Shown here: one piece after another, positions 24,476-34,065 of the stretch
How positions within the stretch are numbered: position 1 is the stretch's first letter
Layout: each line of letters begins with the position of its first letter
NCBI RefSeq assembly: GCF_029917005.1
Contig: NZ_CP123967.1
Span: forward strand, 2,418,001 to 2,482,000
DNA from: Tessaracoccus lacteus
Lineage (GTDB): Bacteria; Actinomycetota; Actinomycetes; Propionibacteriales; Propionibacteriaceae
Length of the DNA: 64,000 nucleotides
Reading direction: 5' to 3'
Notes under the pieces: generated by a model
Seen by the model: the letters and a program-made list of their open reading frames with translations, nothing else
Databases searched by the model: none
Told to the model about the DNA's origin: nothing
Translations under genes and position numbers: made by a program

Positions 24476-27400
24476 TCAGTCGCCGCCTCCAGAACTCAGC
24501 CCGAAGAACCGCTCGAAGAACGCCCCCAGTTTCTGGATCACCCGCTGCTTCTTCTCGCCGTGGCCGCCGCTGGGAGCGAAGCGGGAGACGGGCGGAAGCA
24601 CCTTCGTGATCGCCGTGCCACTGGTGCGGATCTGGCCGTCCCGGAAGGCCGTCTCGACGAAGGCGCGGGTCGCGGCGGGTCGGAGGTTCTCGCCGGTGAT
24701 GATCGTCGCGAGTTCCGCCTCCCGCTTGGCCGCGATGAACGCCCGCCACTCCTGGTCGATCTCGCCGTCGGCAGAGAGGGAGTCCACGAAGTCCTCGATG
24801 AGGTCCTTCTTGTTGCGCAGCGTCGGGCTGGCGTCGACGGCGCGGGTGATCTCTGCGCGGATCTCCTTGTCGTCGCCGTCGCCGCGCTCCTCGCGGTACT
24901 TGCTCACCAGCATCAGGATGTAGTCGACGTTGATCTCGACCTGCTTGATCAGCTCGATCTCGAAGACCACGTCGTCGTTGATCTGCTCCTTGTCGGCATC
25001 CTTGTCCTTACGGAACTCGGCGTAAAGGTCCAGGTAGACGCTGCGGTAGTCCTGGCCCTGACGGTCGGTGAGAATCGCGTTGCCCGTGAACTCGTCGAAG
25101 GATGTGAGGATGTTCTGCAGGCGCAGGATCGCGCCGAACAGCTTGATGAACTCCTTCTGGGCGGCCTCTCCGACGATCGGCTGGTCCAGCGGGAAGGAGT
25201 CGAGCAGCTCGGTGACCTTCTCGGCGTAGTCGTCGTAGTACTCGGCGTACGGTTTGAGGAGGACGACGCCGCGGGCGTCCTTGTTGCCGAACAGCGCGAT
25301 CGCGTCGTTCGTCTCCTCCTCAAGGTCGCGGAAGCTGACGATGTTTCCGTACGTCTTCACCGAGTTCAGGATGCGGTTCGTGCGCGAGTATGCCTGGATC
25401 AGCCCGTGGGCGCGGAGGTTCTTGTCCACGAACAGCGTGTTCATCGTGGTGGCATCGAAGCCGGTGAGGAACATGTTGACGACGATGACCAGATCGATCT
25501 CGCGCTGCTTCAGCTTGAGCGACAGGTCCTTGTAGTAGTTCTGGAAGCGGTCCGCCGAGGTGTCGAACGACGTGCCGTACAGGGCGTTGTAGTCCTGGAT
25601 GGCGTCCTCGAGGAACGAGCGGGCGTCCATGCTCAGCGCGCCCGTCTCGAAGCCCTCCTCCTCCAACGCACCGTCCTCGACGGCATCGTTGGCTCCATAG
25701 GAGTAGATCAGGCCGACCTTCAGACGTCTGCCCGGCGGCAGGTGCTCCTGCTTCAGCTGGAAGTGGTTGTAGTAGACGCGGGCCGCCTCGATCGAGGCCG
25801 TCGCGAACAGCGCGTTGAACCCCCGCACGCGGCGCTCGCCGAGCGTGTAGTGCTCCGCACGCTTGGTCTTCTGGTCGAAGTGCTCCAGCGTGTAGCCCAC
25901 GATCTGGCTGATCCGCTCAGGGGCGAGCAGCGCCTTCTCGGTGTCGATCGCGGAGACCTGCTTGTCGACGACGTTGCCGACCTTGATGGTGTTGACGTAG
26001 TCGATGCGGAACGGCAGCACATTCTTGTCCGTGATGGCGTCGACGATCGTGTAGGTGTGCAGCTTCTCACCGAACGCCTGTTCGGTGGTCTTCAGCTGCG
26101 GGTTCCCGCCGGTGCCAGAGTTGGCGGAGAAGATGGGCGTGCCGGTGAACCCGAACAGGTTGTAGCGCTTGAACGCCTTCGTGATGGCGGTGTGCATGTC
26201 GCCGAACTGCGAGCGGTGGCACTCGTCGAAGATGATCACGACGTGACCGCCGTAGATGGCGTGGCCCTTGTTGGCGCCGATGAAGGTCGACAGCTTCTGG
26301 ATGGTGGTGATGATGATCTTCGCCGCCGGATCCTCGAGCTGCTTCTTCAGCACCGCGGTCGAGGTGTTGGAGTTGGCCGCGCCCTTCTCGAAGCGGTCGT
26401 ACTCGCGCATCGTCTGGTAGTCGAGGTCCTTGCGGTCCACGACGAACAGCACCTTGTCGACGCTGGGCAGCTTCGACGCCAGCTGCGCGGCCTTGAACGA
26501 CGTCAGCGTCTTGCCGGAGCCCGTCGTGTGCCACACGTAGCCGCCGGCCGCGACGGTGCCGAGGGTCTTGTAGTTGGTGGAGATGTCGATCTTCTGCAGG
26601 ATCCGCTCGGTGGCCACGATCTGGTACGGCCGCATCACGAGCAGCAGGCGGTCGGCCGTGAGGACGCAGTACCTGGTCAGGATGTTCAGCAGCACGTGCT
26701 TGGCGAAGAACGTCTTCGCGAAGGCGGTCAGATCGGTGATCGGCCTGTTCTGCGCGTCGGCCCACCAGGAGGTGAACTCGAACGAGTTCGACGTCTTGCG
26801 CACCTTCTTTTTTCCGGCCACCTCGCTCAGATGCTGGCGGCGGGTGGTGTTGGAGTAGTACTTCGTGAGCGTGCCGTTGCTGATCACGAACAGCTGCACG
26901 TACTCGAACAGGCCGGAGCCGGCCCAGAAGCTGTCGCGCTGGTAGCGGTCGATCTGGTTGAACGCCTCACGGATGTCCACGCCGCGACGCTTCAGCTCGA
27001 TGTGCACCATGGGGAGGCCGTTGACCAGCACAGTCACGTCGTAGCGGTTCGACCTGGCGGACCCGCCCTCCCCCTCGCCGGTCTCGTACTGGTTGATGAC
27101 CTGCAGCCGGTTGTTGTGGATGTTCTGCTTGTCGATCAGCGTGATGTTCTTGACGGTCCCGTCGTCCCGCTTCAGCAGCTGGACGTGGTCCTCCTGGATG
27201 CGGATGGTCTTCTCGACGATGCCGTCGTTCGCGCCGGAGATCCGCTCGGTGAAGAACTGCGTCCACTCGGCGTCGGAGAACGACGTGGCGTTCAGCGCCT
27301 CCAGCTGCACGCGGAGATTGGCGACGAGCTGGGCCTCCGACGTGATGGGCAGGTACTCGTAGGCCTGCGACTGGAGCAGTCGGATCAGCTCCTGTTCCAG

Positions 27401-27517
27401 CGCGGCCTCGGACTGGTAGGCGTCCTCGGCGGGCGCATCCGGCACGTACTCCGCGACAACCGTCGACTCCGCGGACACGGCGATCGGTTCGTACCGGCGC
27501 GCGGGTACGTCACTCAT
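24476..27517 (-). CDS. hsdR: Type I restriction enzyme R subunit
   Basis: A 1013-residue HsdR, the translocase and nuclease of a type I system. The N-terminal nuclease has RYDVTVLV near residue 159 and HIELKRRG near 174, the PD-(D/E)xK residues Asp, Glu and Lys. The motor has Walker A TTGSGKT near 330, DECHR near 430, GFTGTPI near 455 and the late helicase motif AYSRTNR near 710. It needs HsdM and HsdS to recognise DNA. It is the last gene of a four-gene operon and overlaps the GIY-YIG gene by ATGA. The gene is full length with no visible lesion. Confidence 0.95.
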   Translation of the reverse strand: MSDVPARRYEPIAVSAESTVVAEYVPDAPAEDAYQSEAALEQELIRLLQSQAYEYLPITSEAQLVANLRVQLEALNATSFSDAEWTQFFTERISGANDGIVEKTIRIQEDHVQLLKRDDGTVKNITLIDKQNIHNNRLQVINQYETGEGEGGSARSNRYDVTVLVNGLPMVHIELKRRGVDIREAFNQIDRYQRDSFWAGSGLFEYVQLFVISNGTLTKYYSNTTRRQHLSEVAGKKKVRKTSNSFEFTSWWADAQNRPITDLTAFAKTFFAKHVLLNILTRYCVLTADRLLLVMRPYQIVATERILQKIDISTNYKTLGTVAAGGYVWHTTGSGKTLTSFKAAQLASKLPSVDKVLFVVDRKDLDYQTMREYDRFEKGAANSNTSTAVLKKQLEDPAAKIIITTIQKLSTFIGANKGHAIYGGHVVIIFDECHRSQFGDMHTAITKAFKRYNLFGFTGTPIFSANSGTGGNPQLKTTEQAFGEKLHTYTIVDAITDKNVLPFRIDYVNTIKVGNVVDKQVSAIDTEKALLAPERISQIVGYTLEHFDQKTKRAEHYTLGERRVRGFNALFATASIEAARVYYNHFQLKQEHLPPGRRLKVGLIYSYGANDAVEDGALEEEGFETGALSMDARSFLEDAIQDYNALYGTSFDTSADRFQNYYKDLSLKLKQREIDLVIVVNMFLTGFDATTMNTLFVDKNLRAHGLIQAYSRTNRILNSVKTYGNIVSFRDLEEETNDAIALFGNKDARGVVLLKPYAEYYDDYAEKVTELLDSFPLDQPIVGEAAQKEFIKLFGAILRLQNILTSFDEFTGNAILTDRQGQDYRSVYLDLYAEFRKDKDADKEQINDDVVFEIELIKQVEINVDYILMLVSKYREERGDGDDKEIRAEITRAVDASPTLRNKKDLIEDFVDSLSADGEIDQEWRAFIAAKREAELATIITGENLRPAATRAFVETAFRDGQIRTSGTAITKVLPPVSRFAPSGGHGEKKQRVIQKLGAFFERFFGLSSGGGD

Positions 27518-28368
27518 TTCGCCATTCCTGTCTTGGCCTCAGCGCCATCCTCCTGTTGGGCCAACCACTGACTGCGGAGCGCCGCGAGGGTTACCCCCGT
27601 GAGACTTCCGACGTGCCAGGTGGTCCAGCCATTCGACGACTGGAGCCGCAGCGCGTTGGCCGCAGCGGTGCTCGGTGACCGGTAGGCGACGCCACGCACG
27701 ACGATCTCGCCGTCGGCGGTAACCGTGCCCGTCGCCTCGACCTTGCCCTGCCGGAGGTGGAGGGTCTCGCCGCCGCGCACGAGCCCGCTCGAGACGAGGT
27801 CGGAGAACGTGACATTGAAGGATGCCCTGCCGCCGGCCGTGCTCATGGGTGTCTCGTCTTCGACCTGCTGCTCCGGGTTGCTTCGGGTGATGTCGATGCC
27901 CGCCAGCCGCAGCGCCGCCAGGATGCTCTTCACGAAGGAGTCGAGCGAGAGCATCATGTGCTTGGGAAGGGTGTCGTCGCCGCTCGACTGTCCCTGGATG
28001 ACCGTCAAGTTCTCGAGGGCGGAGATCTCGGCGGACACACGACCCTCGAGGTAGCCGATCTCCGCGGTGTTGAACCCGTCCGTCGTGTCCCGACGGACGG
28101 CCACCGCGCGCCGCCACGGCAATGGCTCCTTCACGTTGTGCTGGCCCAGCCGATTGCGCAGCTTGCGCGCCTTCCCCACGTATACCTGCCCGGACCCGTC
28201 ACCGGTGAGCAGGATGTAGATGCCCGGCACGTCCCACTCGGAGATCGGCAGCGACCTCAGGTGCGCCCGATCCACGAACGCGACACGCAGCGCATGCTCG
28301 ACGAAGTCCGCAATGACCGGAGCCTCGGAATCCGACGGGATCTGCACGTTCACCGGCGTGGTGCTCAT
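27514..28368 (-). CDS. GIY-YIG nuclease with C-terminal DUF4357
   Basis: A 284-residue protein encoded inside the hsd operon, coupled by ATGA overlaps on both sides. Residues 45-130 carry the GIY-YIG nuclease motifs: GIYILL, VYVGKA, LRNRLGQH with the catalytic Arg, and a later Glu in NTAEIGYLEGRV. Residues 175-265 match the DUF4357 pattern (GKVEATGTVTADGEIVVRG then ASxAA-type helix and NGWTTW), a small beta domain often found beside restriction functions. GIY-YIG enzymes cut one or both DNA strands with a metal ion. Its strict co-translation with hsdS and hsdR suggests it works with, or guards, the type I complex. The precise role is not established here. Confidence 0.8.
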   Translation of the reverse strand: MSTTPVNVQIPSDSEAPVIADFVEHALRVAFVDRAHLRSLPISEWDVPGIYILLTGDGSGQVYVGKARKLRNRLGQHNVKEPLPWRRAVAVRRDTTDGFNTAEIGYLEGRVSAEISALENLTVIQGQSSGDDTLPKHMMLSLDSFVKSILAALRLAGIDITRSNPEQQVEDETPMSTAGGRASFNVTFSDLVSSGLVRGGETLHLRQGKVEATGTVTADGEIVVRGVAYRSPSTAAANALRLQSSNGWTTWHVGSLTGVTLAALRSQWLAQQEDGAEAKTGMAK

Positions 28369-29558
28369 GCGGCTGTCTCCTTGAACGTCAGCAGCTTGTC
28401 GCGGTAATACCCATACTGCTTGCGGCGCAATGCAAGCTCTGCCGGGAGCCCGACGCTAAGGTCATTGACAAGCACGTCGAAGGCATCCAAGGCCCGAGCC
28501 ACCTGTCGTTGCTTCTCCAGGGCTGGAAGCGGCACCTCCCACGCGAAGAATGATTTCGAGTCGACTGCCGCCATGGAACCATCCGTTCGAACGCATTGTT
28601 CACGGATACGCTCGCTGTCAGCCCTAAGCACCTGAAAGACATAACGGGCGTCTACCCCTTCACCGACAGCAAGTGCTCGAATATCCTGATTCACGGTGGT
28701 ATCAGTGGTGACGTAGCCGATCGGCAGGGTGCGGCGCAGGATGTTCGAACGCATGACCACTGCGATCGACGGACCCGACACGATCCTCAACGACGTCTCG
28801 TCCAGAGCCTTCGATGTGACTCGGCCTCTGATCTCGTTCGTGGACTCATCACTGACATCCATCGAGGCCAGCCAAGGAATCGTCCCACGCTCCCAGTAGA
28901 CCGCATTCTGTTTTGAAGGAGTCATACCTCCAACCCAAGCCCCCAAGCTGGCGAGCCTGACGCGAGGGGCATCCACCGAGTCGAGCATCACCTGCCGGTA
29001 GTGGGCATACTGATGTCGTCGCGCCTCCAGCTCCGCCTCCAGCTCCGCCTCCAGCTGACTGAACTGATCCAATACTCGCACGATTTCGCGCTGCACCTCT
29101 AGAGGCGGCACCGGGATTCGCAGATCATCTGTATCCCTTACACTCAGCTGCGGCAGCTTCACCGATGTCGCCCGCGCAACTCTCTGAAGATACTCAGTCT
29201 GCGTTAGCAAGAAGTAGTAGACAAACTTCTGATCGACATCCGCCGCATTGATCGAATACGACCAAAGCTCGGCCTTATGCGTAAAGGGATGCTCATAATA
29301 GGCAAATCCGATGTGACCACGCGACTTAACTATAATGCTTGGAACACGGACCACATCTTTAGCAGGCACGGCACCCTCAGCCACGTCTGCAACAGTGTTC
29401 CCCCCTGCAAACACACGAATCGGCCCACCACCGCCAATCGTCTTCATCCTCGCAGCCGTCATCGCCGTTCCTTTGTTGCGCTTCCCCAACGAACTCAGCG
29501 GACGACGAGGCACACCACCTGGACACAGATCCTTGAGTAAGTCACTAACCCTGCTCAT
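28365..29558 (-). CDS. hsdS: Type I restriction enzyme specificity subunit
   Basis: A 397-residue HsdS with two target-recognition domains (about residues 15-160 and 200-345), each followed by a conserved helical spacer ([20 protein letters not shown] and [19 protein letters not shown]). The family reads a split DNA sequence, one half per domain. The central spacer contains (Leu-Glu-Ala-Glu)2-Leu-Glu-Ala-Arg encoded by a 12-bp tandem repeat. The first recognition domain (about 29100-29450) is clearly lower in GC than its neighbours, as expected for a swapped module. It overlaps hsdM and the GIY-YIG gene by ATGA. Confidence 0.93.
   Translation of the reverse strand: MSRVSDLLKDLCPGGVPRRPLSSLGKRNKGTAMTAARMKTIGGGGPIRVFAGGNTVADVAEGAVPAKDVVRVPSIIVKSRGHIGFAYYEHPFTHKAELWSYSINAADVDQKFVYYFLLTQTEYLQRVARATSVKLPQLSVRDTDDLRIPVPPLEVQREIVRVLDQFSQLEAELEAELEARRHQYAHYRQVMLDSVDAPRVRLASLGAWVGGMTPSKQNAVYWERGTIPWLASMDVSDESTNEIRGRVTSKALDETSLRIVSGPSIAVVMRSNILRRTLPIGYVTTDTTVNQDIRALAVGEGVDARYVFQVLRADSERIREQCVRTDGSMAAVDSKSFFAWEVPLPALEKQRQVARALDAFDVLVNDLSVGLPAELALRRKQYGYYRDKLLTFKETAA
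29023..29058 (-). repeat. 12-bp tandem repeat in the hsdS central spacer
   Basis: Three tandem units of GCCTCCAGCTCC (the third differs at its last two bases) encode [13 protein letters not shown] change of one unit would lengthen or shorten the helix between the two recognition domains by four residues without breaking the frame. Confidence 0.85.
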
Positions 29559-31120
29559 TGCACACCCTCCAGGTCGGCCACGATGGCGTCGATGGAGGTG
29601 CGCAGCTCGGCCTGGCGGGCCACGATGCGGGCGATCTCGGCGTTCAGCTCGGCGATGTCGATCACCTCGCGGGTGTCCTCGGCCTGGACGTAGGAGGAGA
29701 CGGCGATGTTGTAGTCGTTGGCCGCGATGCTCTCGTTCGTGACGAGCGCCACGCGGTGCTCGACGTCCTCACGGTCCTCGAGGGCCTTGAGGATGACCCG
29801 CTGGTGCTCGGGTGTCAGCTTGTTCTTGTTGCCGACGCGCTTGAACTCGGCCGAGGCGTCGACGAAGAGCACGGCATTGTTGGTCTTCGACTTCTTCAGC
29901 ACGATGATGCAGGTGGCGATGGTGGTGCCGAAGAACAGGTCCGGCGGGAGCTGGATGACGGCGTCGACGTAGTTGTTGTCGATGAGGTACTTGCGGATCT
30001 TCCGCTCGGCGCCGCCTCGGTAGAGGACGCCGGGGAACTCGACGATGGCGGCGGTGCCGTTGACGGCCAGCCAGCTGAGCATGTGCATGGTGAAGGCGAG
30101 GTCGGCCTTCGACTTGGGCGCGAGCACGCCGGCGGGCGCGAAGCGCGGATCGTTGATGAGCAGCGGGTTGGCGTCGCCCTCCCACTTGATGGAGTACGGC
30201 GGGTTGGAGACGATCGCCTCGAACGGCTCGTCGTCCCAGTGGGCGGGGTCGATGAGGGTATCCCCGTGCGCGATGTCGAACTTCTCGTAGTTCACGTCGT
30301 GCAGGAACATGTTGATGCGCGCGAGGTTGTAGGTGGTCAGGTTGATCTCCTGGCCGCAGAACCCGCCGACGTTGTCGCGGCCCAGCACCTTTGCGAACTT
30401 GAGCAGCAGCGATCCGGAGCCGGCCGCCGGGTCGTAGACCTTGTTGACGCGCGTCTTGCCCGCCACGGCGATCTTCGCCAGGACCTCGGAGACCTCCTGG
30501 GGTGTGTAGTACTCGCCACCGGACTTGCCGGCCTGGGAGGCGTACATCTGCATCAGATACTCGTACGCGTCGCCGAATAGGTCGATGGCGTTGTCCCCGA
30601 AGTCGCCCAGCGGGAGGTCGCCGATCGCGTCGAGCAGCTTGACCAGCTTCTCGTTGCGGCGGGCCACCGTGCCGCCGAGCTTGGAGCTGTTGACGTCCAG
30701 GTCGTCGAAGAGGCCCTTGATGTCGTCCTCGGATCCCGTGCCGACGGCGGAGCCCTCGATGTTCTTGAACACCCGGGCGAGCGTCTCGTTCAGGTTCTCG
30801 TCGCGCGGCGCTCGTGCACGCACGTTGCAGAACAGCTCGGACGGGAAGATGTAGAAGCCCTTCTCGTCGACGGTGTCCTCGCGTCCGTACTCGGCCTGGC
30901 TGTCCGCCAGCTTGGCGTAGTCGAAGGCCGTGTCGCCCGCGTCGTGCTCGCCCTTGTTGATGTAGGCGGTGAGGTTCTCGGAGATGAACCGGTAGAAGAG
31001 CATCCCGAGCACGTAGGACTTGAAGTCCCAGCCGTCGACCGATCCTCGCAGGTCGTTCGCGATGCGCCAGATGGTCTTGTGCAGCTCGGCGCGCTGCGCC
31101 TCTTTGGTGGTCGGTGCCAT
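29555..31120 (-). CDS. hsdM: Type I restriction-modification methyltransferase subunit
   Basis: A 521-residue N6-adenine DNA methyltransferase. The N-terminal helical bundle is followed by the SAM-binding motif [13 protein letters not shown] near residue 228 and the catalytic NPPYSIKW near 303. With HsdS it forms the modification enzyme, and with HsdR the full restriction complex. The ATG at 31120 has AGGAG upstream, and a possible -10 TACGGT lies further back near 31178. It is the first gene of the hsdM-hsdS-GIY-YIG-hsdR operon, and every junction is an ATGA overlap. The gene looks intact. Confidence 0.96.
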   Translation of the reverse strand: MAPTTKEAQRAELHKTIWRIANDLRGSVDGWDFKSYVLGMLFYRFISENLTAYINKGEHDAGDTAFDYAKLADSQAEYGREDTVDEKGFYIFPSELFCNVRARAPRDENLNETLARVFKNIEGSAVGTGSEDDIKGLFDDLDVNSSKLGGTVARRNEKLVKLLDAIGDLPLGDFGDNAIDLFGDAYEYLMQMYASQAGKSGGEYYTPQEVSEVLAKIAVAGKTRVNKVYDPAAGSGSLLLKFAKVLGRDNVGGFCGQEINLTTYNLARINMFLHDVNYEKFDIAHGDTLIDPAHWDDEPFEAIVSNPPYSIKWEGDANPLLINDPRFAPAGVLAPKSKADLAFTMHMLSWLAVNGTAAIVEFPGVLYRGGAERKIRKYLIDNNYVDAVIQLPPDLFFGTTIATCIIVLKKSKTNNAVLFVDASAEFKRVGNKNKLTPEHQRVILKALEDREDVEHRVALVTNESIAANDYNIAVSSYVQAEDTREVIDIAELNAEIARIVARQAELRTSIDAIVADLEGVQ

Positions 31121-31318
31121 GTGGTTCGTCTCCTGCGCGCCGCGCGCGTCGTGAGTTGTGGGCTCGGATCCTCACCGTATCGCCAGCCCCCGACATCCGT
31201 CTGACGGCACTCGGTCTCGCGGGTCACCTGGGATCAGGGCTGCTGGGCGGGCGCGTCGAACCAGCCATCCTGGAGACTCATCTGCAGACCGGGTGCCTGA
31301 TCGATCGGCCGTGCGGGG

Positions 31319-31744
31319 TCAGGAGGATCTGGCAGCCAGGTGCCCAGGTAGGAGCTCGTTGAGCAGCCGTTCGACGCGCAGACGGATCTCGTCACGGACG
31401 GTGCGGACATCGTCCAGGTCGAGGCCGGCGGGGTCGTCGACCCGCCAGTCCTCGTAACGCTTCCCAGGGAAGATGGGACAGGTATCACCACAGCCCATGG
31501 TGATCACCACATCGGACTCGCGCACGGCGTCGACGGTGAGCAGCTTCGGGGCACCCCCGGCGATGTCGATACCCTCCTCGGCCATCGCGATCACGGCGAC
31601 CGGATTGATCTGGTCCTTCGGCTCAGACCCGGCCGACAGGACCTCGACGCGGTCACCGGCGAGGTGCCGCAGGTAGCCGGCGGCCATCTGCGACCTCCCA
31701 GCGTTGTGGATGCAGACGAACAGAACAGTGGGCCTATCACTCAT
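31319..31744 (-). CDS. arsC: Arsenate reductase, low-molecular-weight phosphatase type
   Basis: A 141-residue LMW-PTP-like arsenate reductase that converts arsenate to arsenite. The P-loop CIHNAGRS gives Cys11 and Arg17, and the later TMGCGDTCPIFPGKRYEDW supplies the extra cysteines used for thiol relay. The ATG at 31744 follows GGGAG at good spacing; an in-frame upstream start at 31783 would overlap the end of the neighbouring gene and has no ribosome site. It lies 39 bp downstream of the ArsR-ArsC fusion on the same strand, likely one transcript. No arsenite exporter is present in the window. Confidence 0.9.
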   Translation of the reverse strand: MSDRPTVLFVCIHNAGRSQMAAGYLRHLAGDRVEVLSAGSEPKDQINPVAVIAMAEEGIDIAGGAPKLLTVDAVRESDVVITMGCGDTCPIFPGKRYEDWRVDDPAGLDLDDVRTVRDEIRLRVERLLNELLPGHLAARSS

Positions 31745-31783
31745 CGCGTGGCTCCCTTCCTCACCGCAACCATAGATCATCAT

Positions 31784-32680
31784 CTATTTATCGAGCAACG
31801 TGGCGCCGGTCACCTCGGCGAGAAGACTGCGGACCCGGCTGTGAATGTCGTCGCGGATCTCCCGGACCACGCTCATCGGCTGGTCCACGGGATCGGCGAG
31901 GTCCCAGTCCAGGTAGCGACGGCCGGGATAGACCGGGCAGGCATCGCCGCAGCCCATCGTGACCACGACATCCGCCGCCCGCACAGCCTCGTCGGTGAGT
32001 GGCTTCGGGAACTCCCCACCCAGAGTCACGCCGATCTCATTCAGCGCGGTCACGATCGCCGAGCGGACCTCGGCCGCGGGCGCGGACCCGGCCGTGCGGA
32101 CGGTCACCTTGTCGCCGGCCAGCTGGCGGAGGATCCCCGCCGCCAACTGCGAACGGCCGGCGTTCTGGACGCAGACGAACAACACCGACGCGACGCCTGC
32201 CGGCTTCGCGGTGCGCTGCAGGTCGTCGAGGCGGGCAGCGGCGAACGCGGCGGCCCGGGAGGCGAGGAGAGGGCCAGTGCCGCCCGCGGTGAGCAGGTCG
32301 CGGGACTCGGCGAGGTAGTGGGCGACGGTCTCGCGGTTGAAGACGCCCCGGTAGCGGACAGTGAGGTCGTCGATGACGCGGTTCCAGTCCGGAGCCTCGG
32401 AGTCGATGGCGGGCGCGCCGAGCAGAGCGGTGACGCGATCAGATTCGTCGGGGTTGATCGAGTACCAAACTCGACGCCCTTCGGGCTCACGGATCACGAG
32501 GCCACCGGCATGCAGCGCCGCCATGTGATGACTGACGGTGGGCTGGCGCAGTCCCAGATGATCGGCGAGCCGGCTCACCATTGCGCGGCCGCCCTCGCTG
32601 TCGCGGATCAACCGGACGATACGGGCGCGGGTAGGGTCGGCGAGCACGGCCAGCCCGGGAGCCTCCACCACCTTGTCCAT
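31784..32680 (-). CDS. ArsR repressor fused to an ArsC-type arsenate reductase
   Basis: A 298-residue fusion. Residues 1-95 are an ArsR winged helix (LADPTRARIVRLI, then LGLRQPTVSHHMAALHAGGL). A linker region (100-160) has a second helical segment, and residues 165-298 are an arsenate reductase with CVQNAGRS (Cys near 170) and TMGCGDACPVYPGRRYLDW. The ATG at 32680 has no ribosome site but lies 7 bp after TACACT on the minus strand, so the transcript is probably leaderless. A longer frame upstream overlaps the divergent chrA promoter and is not supported. Linking sensor and enzyme in one chain could couple repression to arsenate turnover. Confidence 0.85.
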   Translation of the reverse strand: MDKVVEAPGLAVLADPTRARIVRLIRDSEGGRAMVSRLADHLGLRQPTVSHHMAALHAGGLVIREPEGRRVWYSINPDESDRVTALLGAPAIDSEAPDWNRVIDDLTVRYRGVFNRETVAHYLAESRDLLTAGGTGPLLASRAAAFAAARLDDLQRTAKPAGVASVLFVCVQNAGRSQLAAGILRQLAGDKVTVRTAGSAPAAEVRSAIVTALNEIGVTLGGEFPKPLTDEAVRAADVVVTMGCGDACPVYPGRRYLDWDLADPVDQPMSVVREIRDDIHSRVRSLLAEVTGATLLDK

Positions 32681-32688
32681 AGACCGGA

Positions 32689-32707
32689 GTGTAACTTCGG
32701 TTAGGTT
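32689..32707. promoter_or_regulatory. Overlapping divergent promoters with an ArsR-type operator candidate
   Basis: TAAC-TTCG-GTTA at 32692-32703 is a short inverted repeat. It overlaps the minus-strand -10 TACACT (32694-32689) and a plus-strand hexamer TAGGTT (32702-32707). A repressor bound here could control both the ars genes and chrA. Confidence 0.4.
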
Positions 32708-32747
32708 TGAGGCACCCGCCCAGTCCTCAGATGGAGCAGGAGCAGAG

Positions 32748-33956
32748 ATGGCCAAGACCTCGACGGTCACCGCCCGCAGCACCATGTGGCAAGTGTTCCT
32801 GGTGTTCCTGAGGCTGGGGATCACCTCATTCGGTGGCCCGACCGCTCACCTGGGCTACTTCCGTGCCGAGTTCGTGGAACGCCGCAGGTGGATGGATGAC
32901 CGCGAGTACGCCGAACTGGTCGCGCTTGCGCAGTTCCTGCCGGGCCCTGCGTCCAGCCAGGTCGGGTTCGGGGTGGGGCTGTTGCGCGCGGGTGGATGGG
33001 GTGCCCTCGCCGCGTTCGTCGGCTTCACGCTGCCCTCCGCGATGCTGATGTTCGGGTTCGCGTATGGGGCATCCTGGTTCAGCGGCCCGATCGGCGACGG
33101 GGTGCTCAGCGGGCTGAAGATCGTCGCGGTCGCCATCGTCGCTCAAGCCGTCTGGGGCATGGCACGAACCCTCACCCCCGACCGGCCCCGCTCGGGCATC
33201 GCGGTGATCGCGCTGGCCACCACCATGCTGCTCGCCGGGTCGCTCGGGCAGATCGCCGCGATCCTCATCGGTGCGCTCGGCGGGCTGATCTTCTGCCGCG
33301 CCAGTGTCGAGGAGCGGCACGATATGCTCGAGTTCCCCGTGCGACGCGCCGTCGGGATCACCAGCCTCGTCGTCTTCGTGGCACTGCTGCTCGGCGGTTC
33401 GATCCTCGCCGCGGCGACCGGCAACGGCGCGGTGTCATTGTTCGACGCGTTCTACCGGGCCGGTGCCCTGGTGTTCGGCGGCGGACACGTCGTGCTCCCA
33501 CTGCTCGAGACCGGGGTCGTCGACCCCGGTTGGGTGACCAATGTCCAGTTCCTCGCCGGATACGGCGTCGCACAAGCCGTCCCGGGACCACTGTTCACCT
33601 TCGCGGGATACCTCGGCTGGATCGCCGCCATCGGTCCCGGCGGGATCTGGGGGGGCTTGATCGCCCTTGTCGGAGTGTTTCTTCCCGGGATGCTGCTCCT
33701 GGTGGGCGTGCTGCCGTTCTGGAACTCCTTCCGCCGCCGCCCGTGGGCGCAGGCAGTCATTCGGGGGGCAAACGCCGCCGTCGTCGGGATCCTTGCCGCC
33801 GCACTCTACTCACCCGTGTTCACGACCGCGATCACCGGACCCGCCCCGCTCGTTCTTGCTGTGATCTGCTTCGCCCTCATGGTGTCCTTCAGACTCCCGT
33901 CGTGGGTCGTGGTGATCGTCGGTGCCGTCGGTGGCATCCTCATTGAACTGATCTGA
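32748..33956 (+). CDS. chrA: Chromate transporter ChrA
   Basis: A 402-residue long-chain CHR-family exporter made of two homologous halves. The first half has FLRLGITSFGGPTAHLGYF and LAQFLPGPASSQVGF; the second has RAGALVFGGGHVVLPLLE and VAQAVPGPLFTFAGYLG. ChrA proteins expel chromate using the proton motive force. The ATG at 32748 follows AGCAGGAG; a longer in-frame start at 32673 would run into the divergent arsR region. It is divergent from the ArsR-ArsC gene and shares its regulatory region, so it may respond to arsenic-type signals. A hairpin follows the stop. Confidence 0.9.
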   Translation: MAKTSTVTARSTMWQVFLVFLRLGITSFGGPTAHLGYFRAEFVERRRWMDDREYAELVALAQFLPGPASSQVGFGVGLLRAGGWGALAAFVGFTLPSAMLMFGFAYGASWFSGPIGDGVLSGLKIVAVAIVAQAVWGMARTLTPDRPRSGIAVIALATTMLLAGSLGQIAAILIGALGGLIFCRASVEERHDMLEFPVRRAVGITSLVVFVALLLGGSILAAATGNGAVSLFDAFYRAGALVFGGGHVVLPLLETGVVDPGWVTNVQFLAGYGVAQAVPGPLFTFAGYLGWIAAIGPGGIWGGLIALVGVFLPGMLLLVGVLPFWNSFRRRPWAQAVIRGANAAVVGILAAALYSPVFTTAITGPAPLVLAVICFALMVSFRLPSWVVVIVGAVGGILIELI

Positions 33957-33992
33957 AGGTGTGTGGGGCGTCGGCTCGTGAGGCCCCGACTA

Positions 33993-34065
33993 TGACTGAG
34001 GCCGCCCATCGGGCGGCCTCAGAATGCTGTCCCGTGCACTTGTGACAAGAGCACCTCGGTGGACC
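33993..34065 (+). repeat. Left copy of the island-flanking direct repeat, including a perfect hairpin
   Basis: It begins GACTGAGGCCGCCC and contains the 11-bp perfect stem TGAGGCCGCCC/GGGCGGCCTCA (33996-34020), which can end chrA transcription. It continues through AAGAGCACCTC to GTGGACCT. The partner copy is at 43971-44046. Confidence 0.8.

Noticed and set aside
24407-27571. A 1054-codon plus-strand frame antisense to hsdR
   Set aside because: Its composition (Leu/Val/Asp/Glu strings) mirrors the hsdR codons, and hsdR has every expected motif.
33996-34020. Hairpin treated only as the chrA terminator
   Set aside because: The same hairpin and about 50 further bases recur at 43974, so it is better read as part of a flanking repeat, though it may still end transcription.
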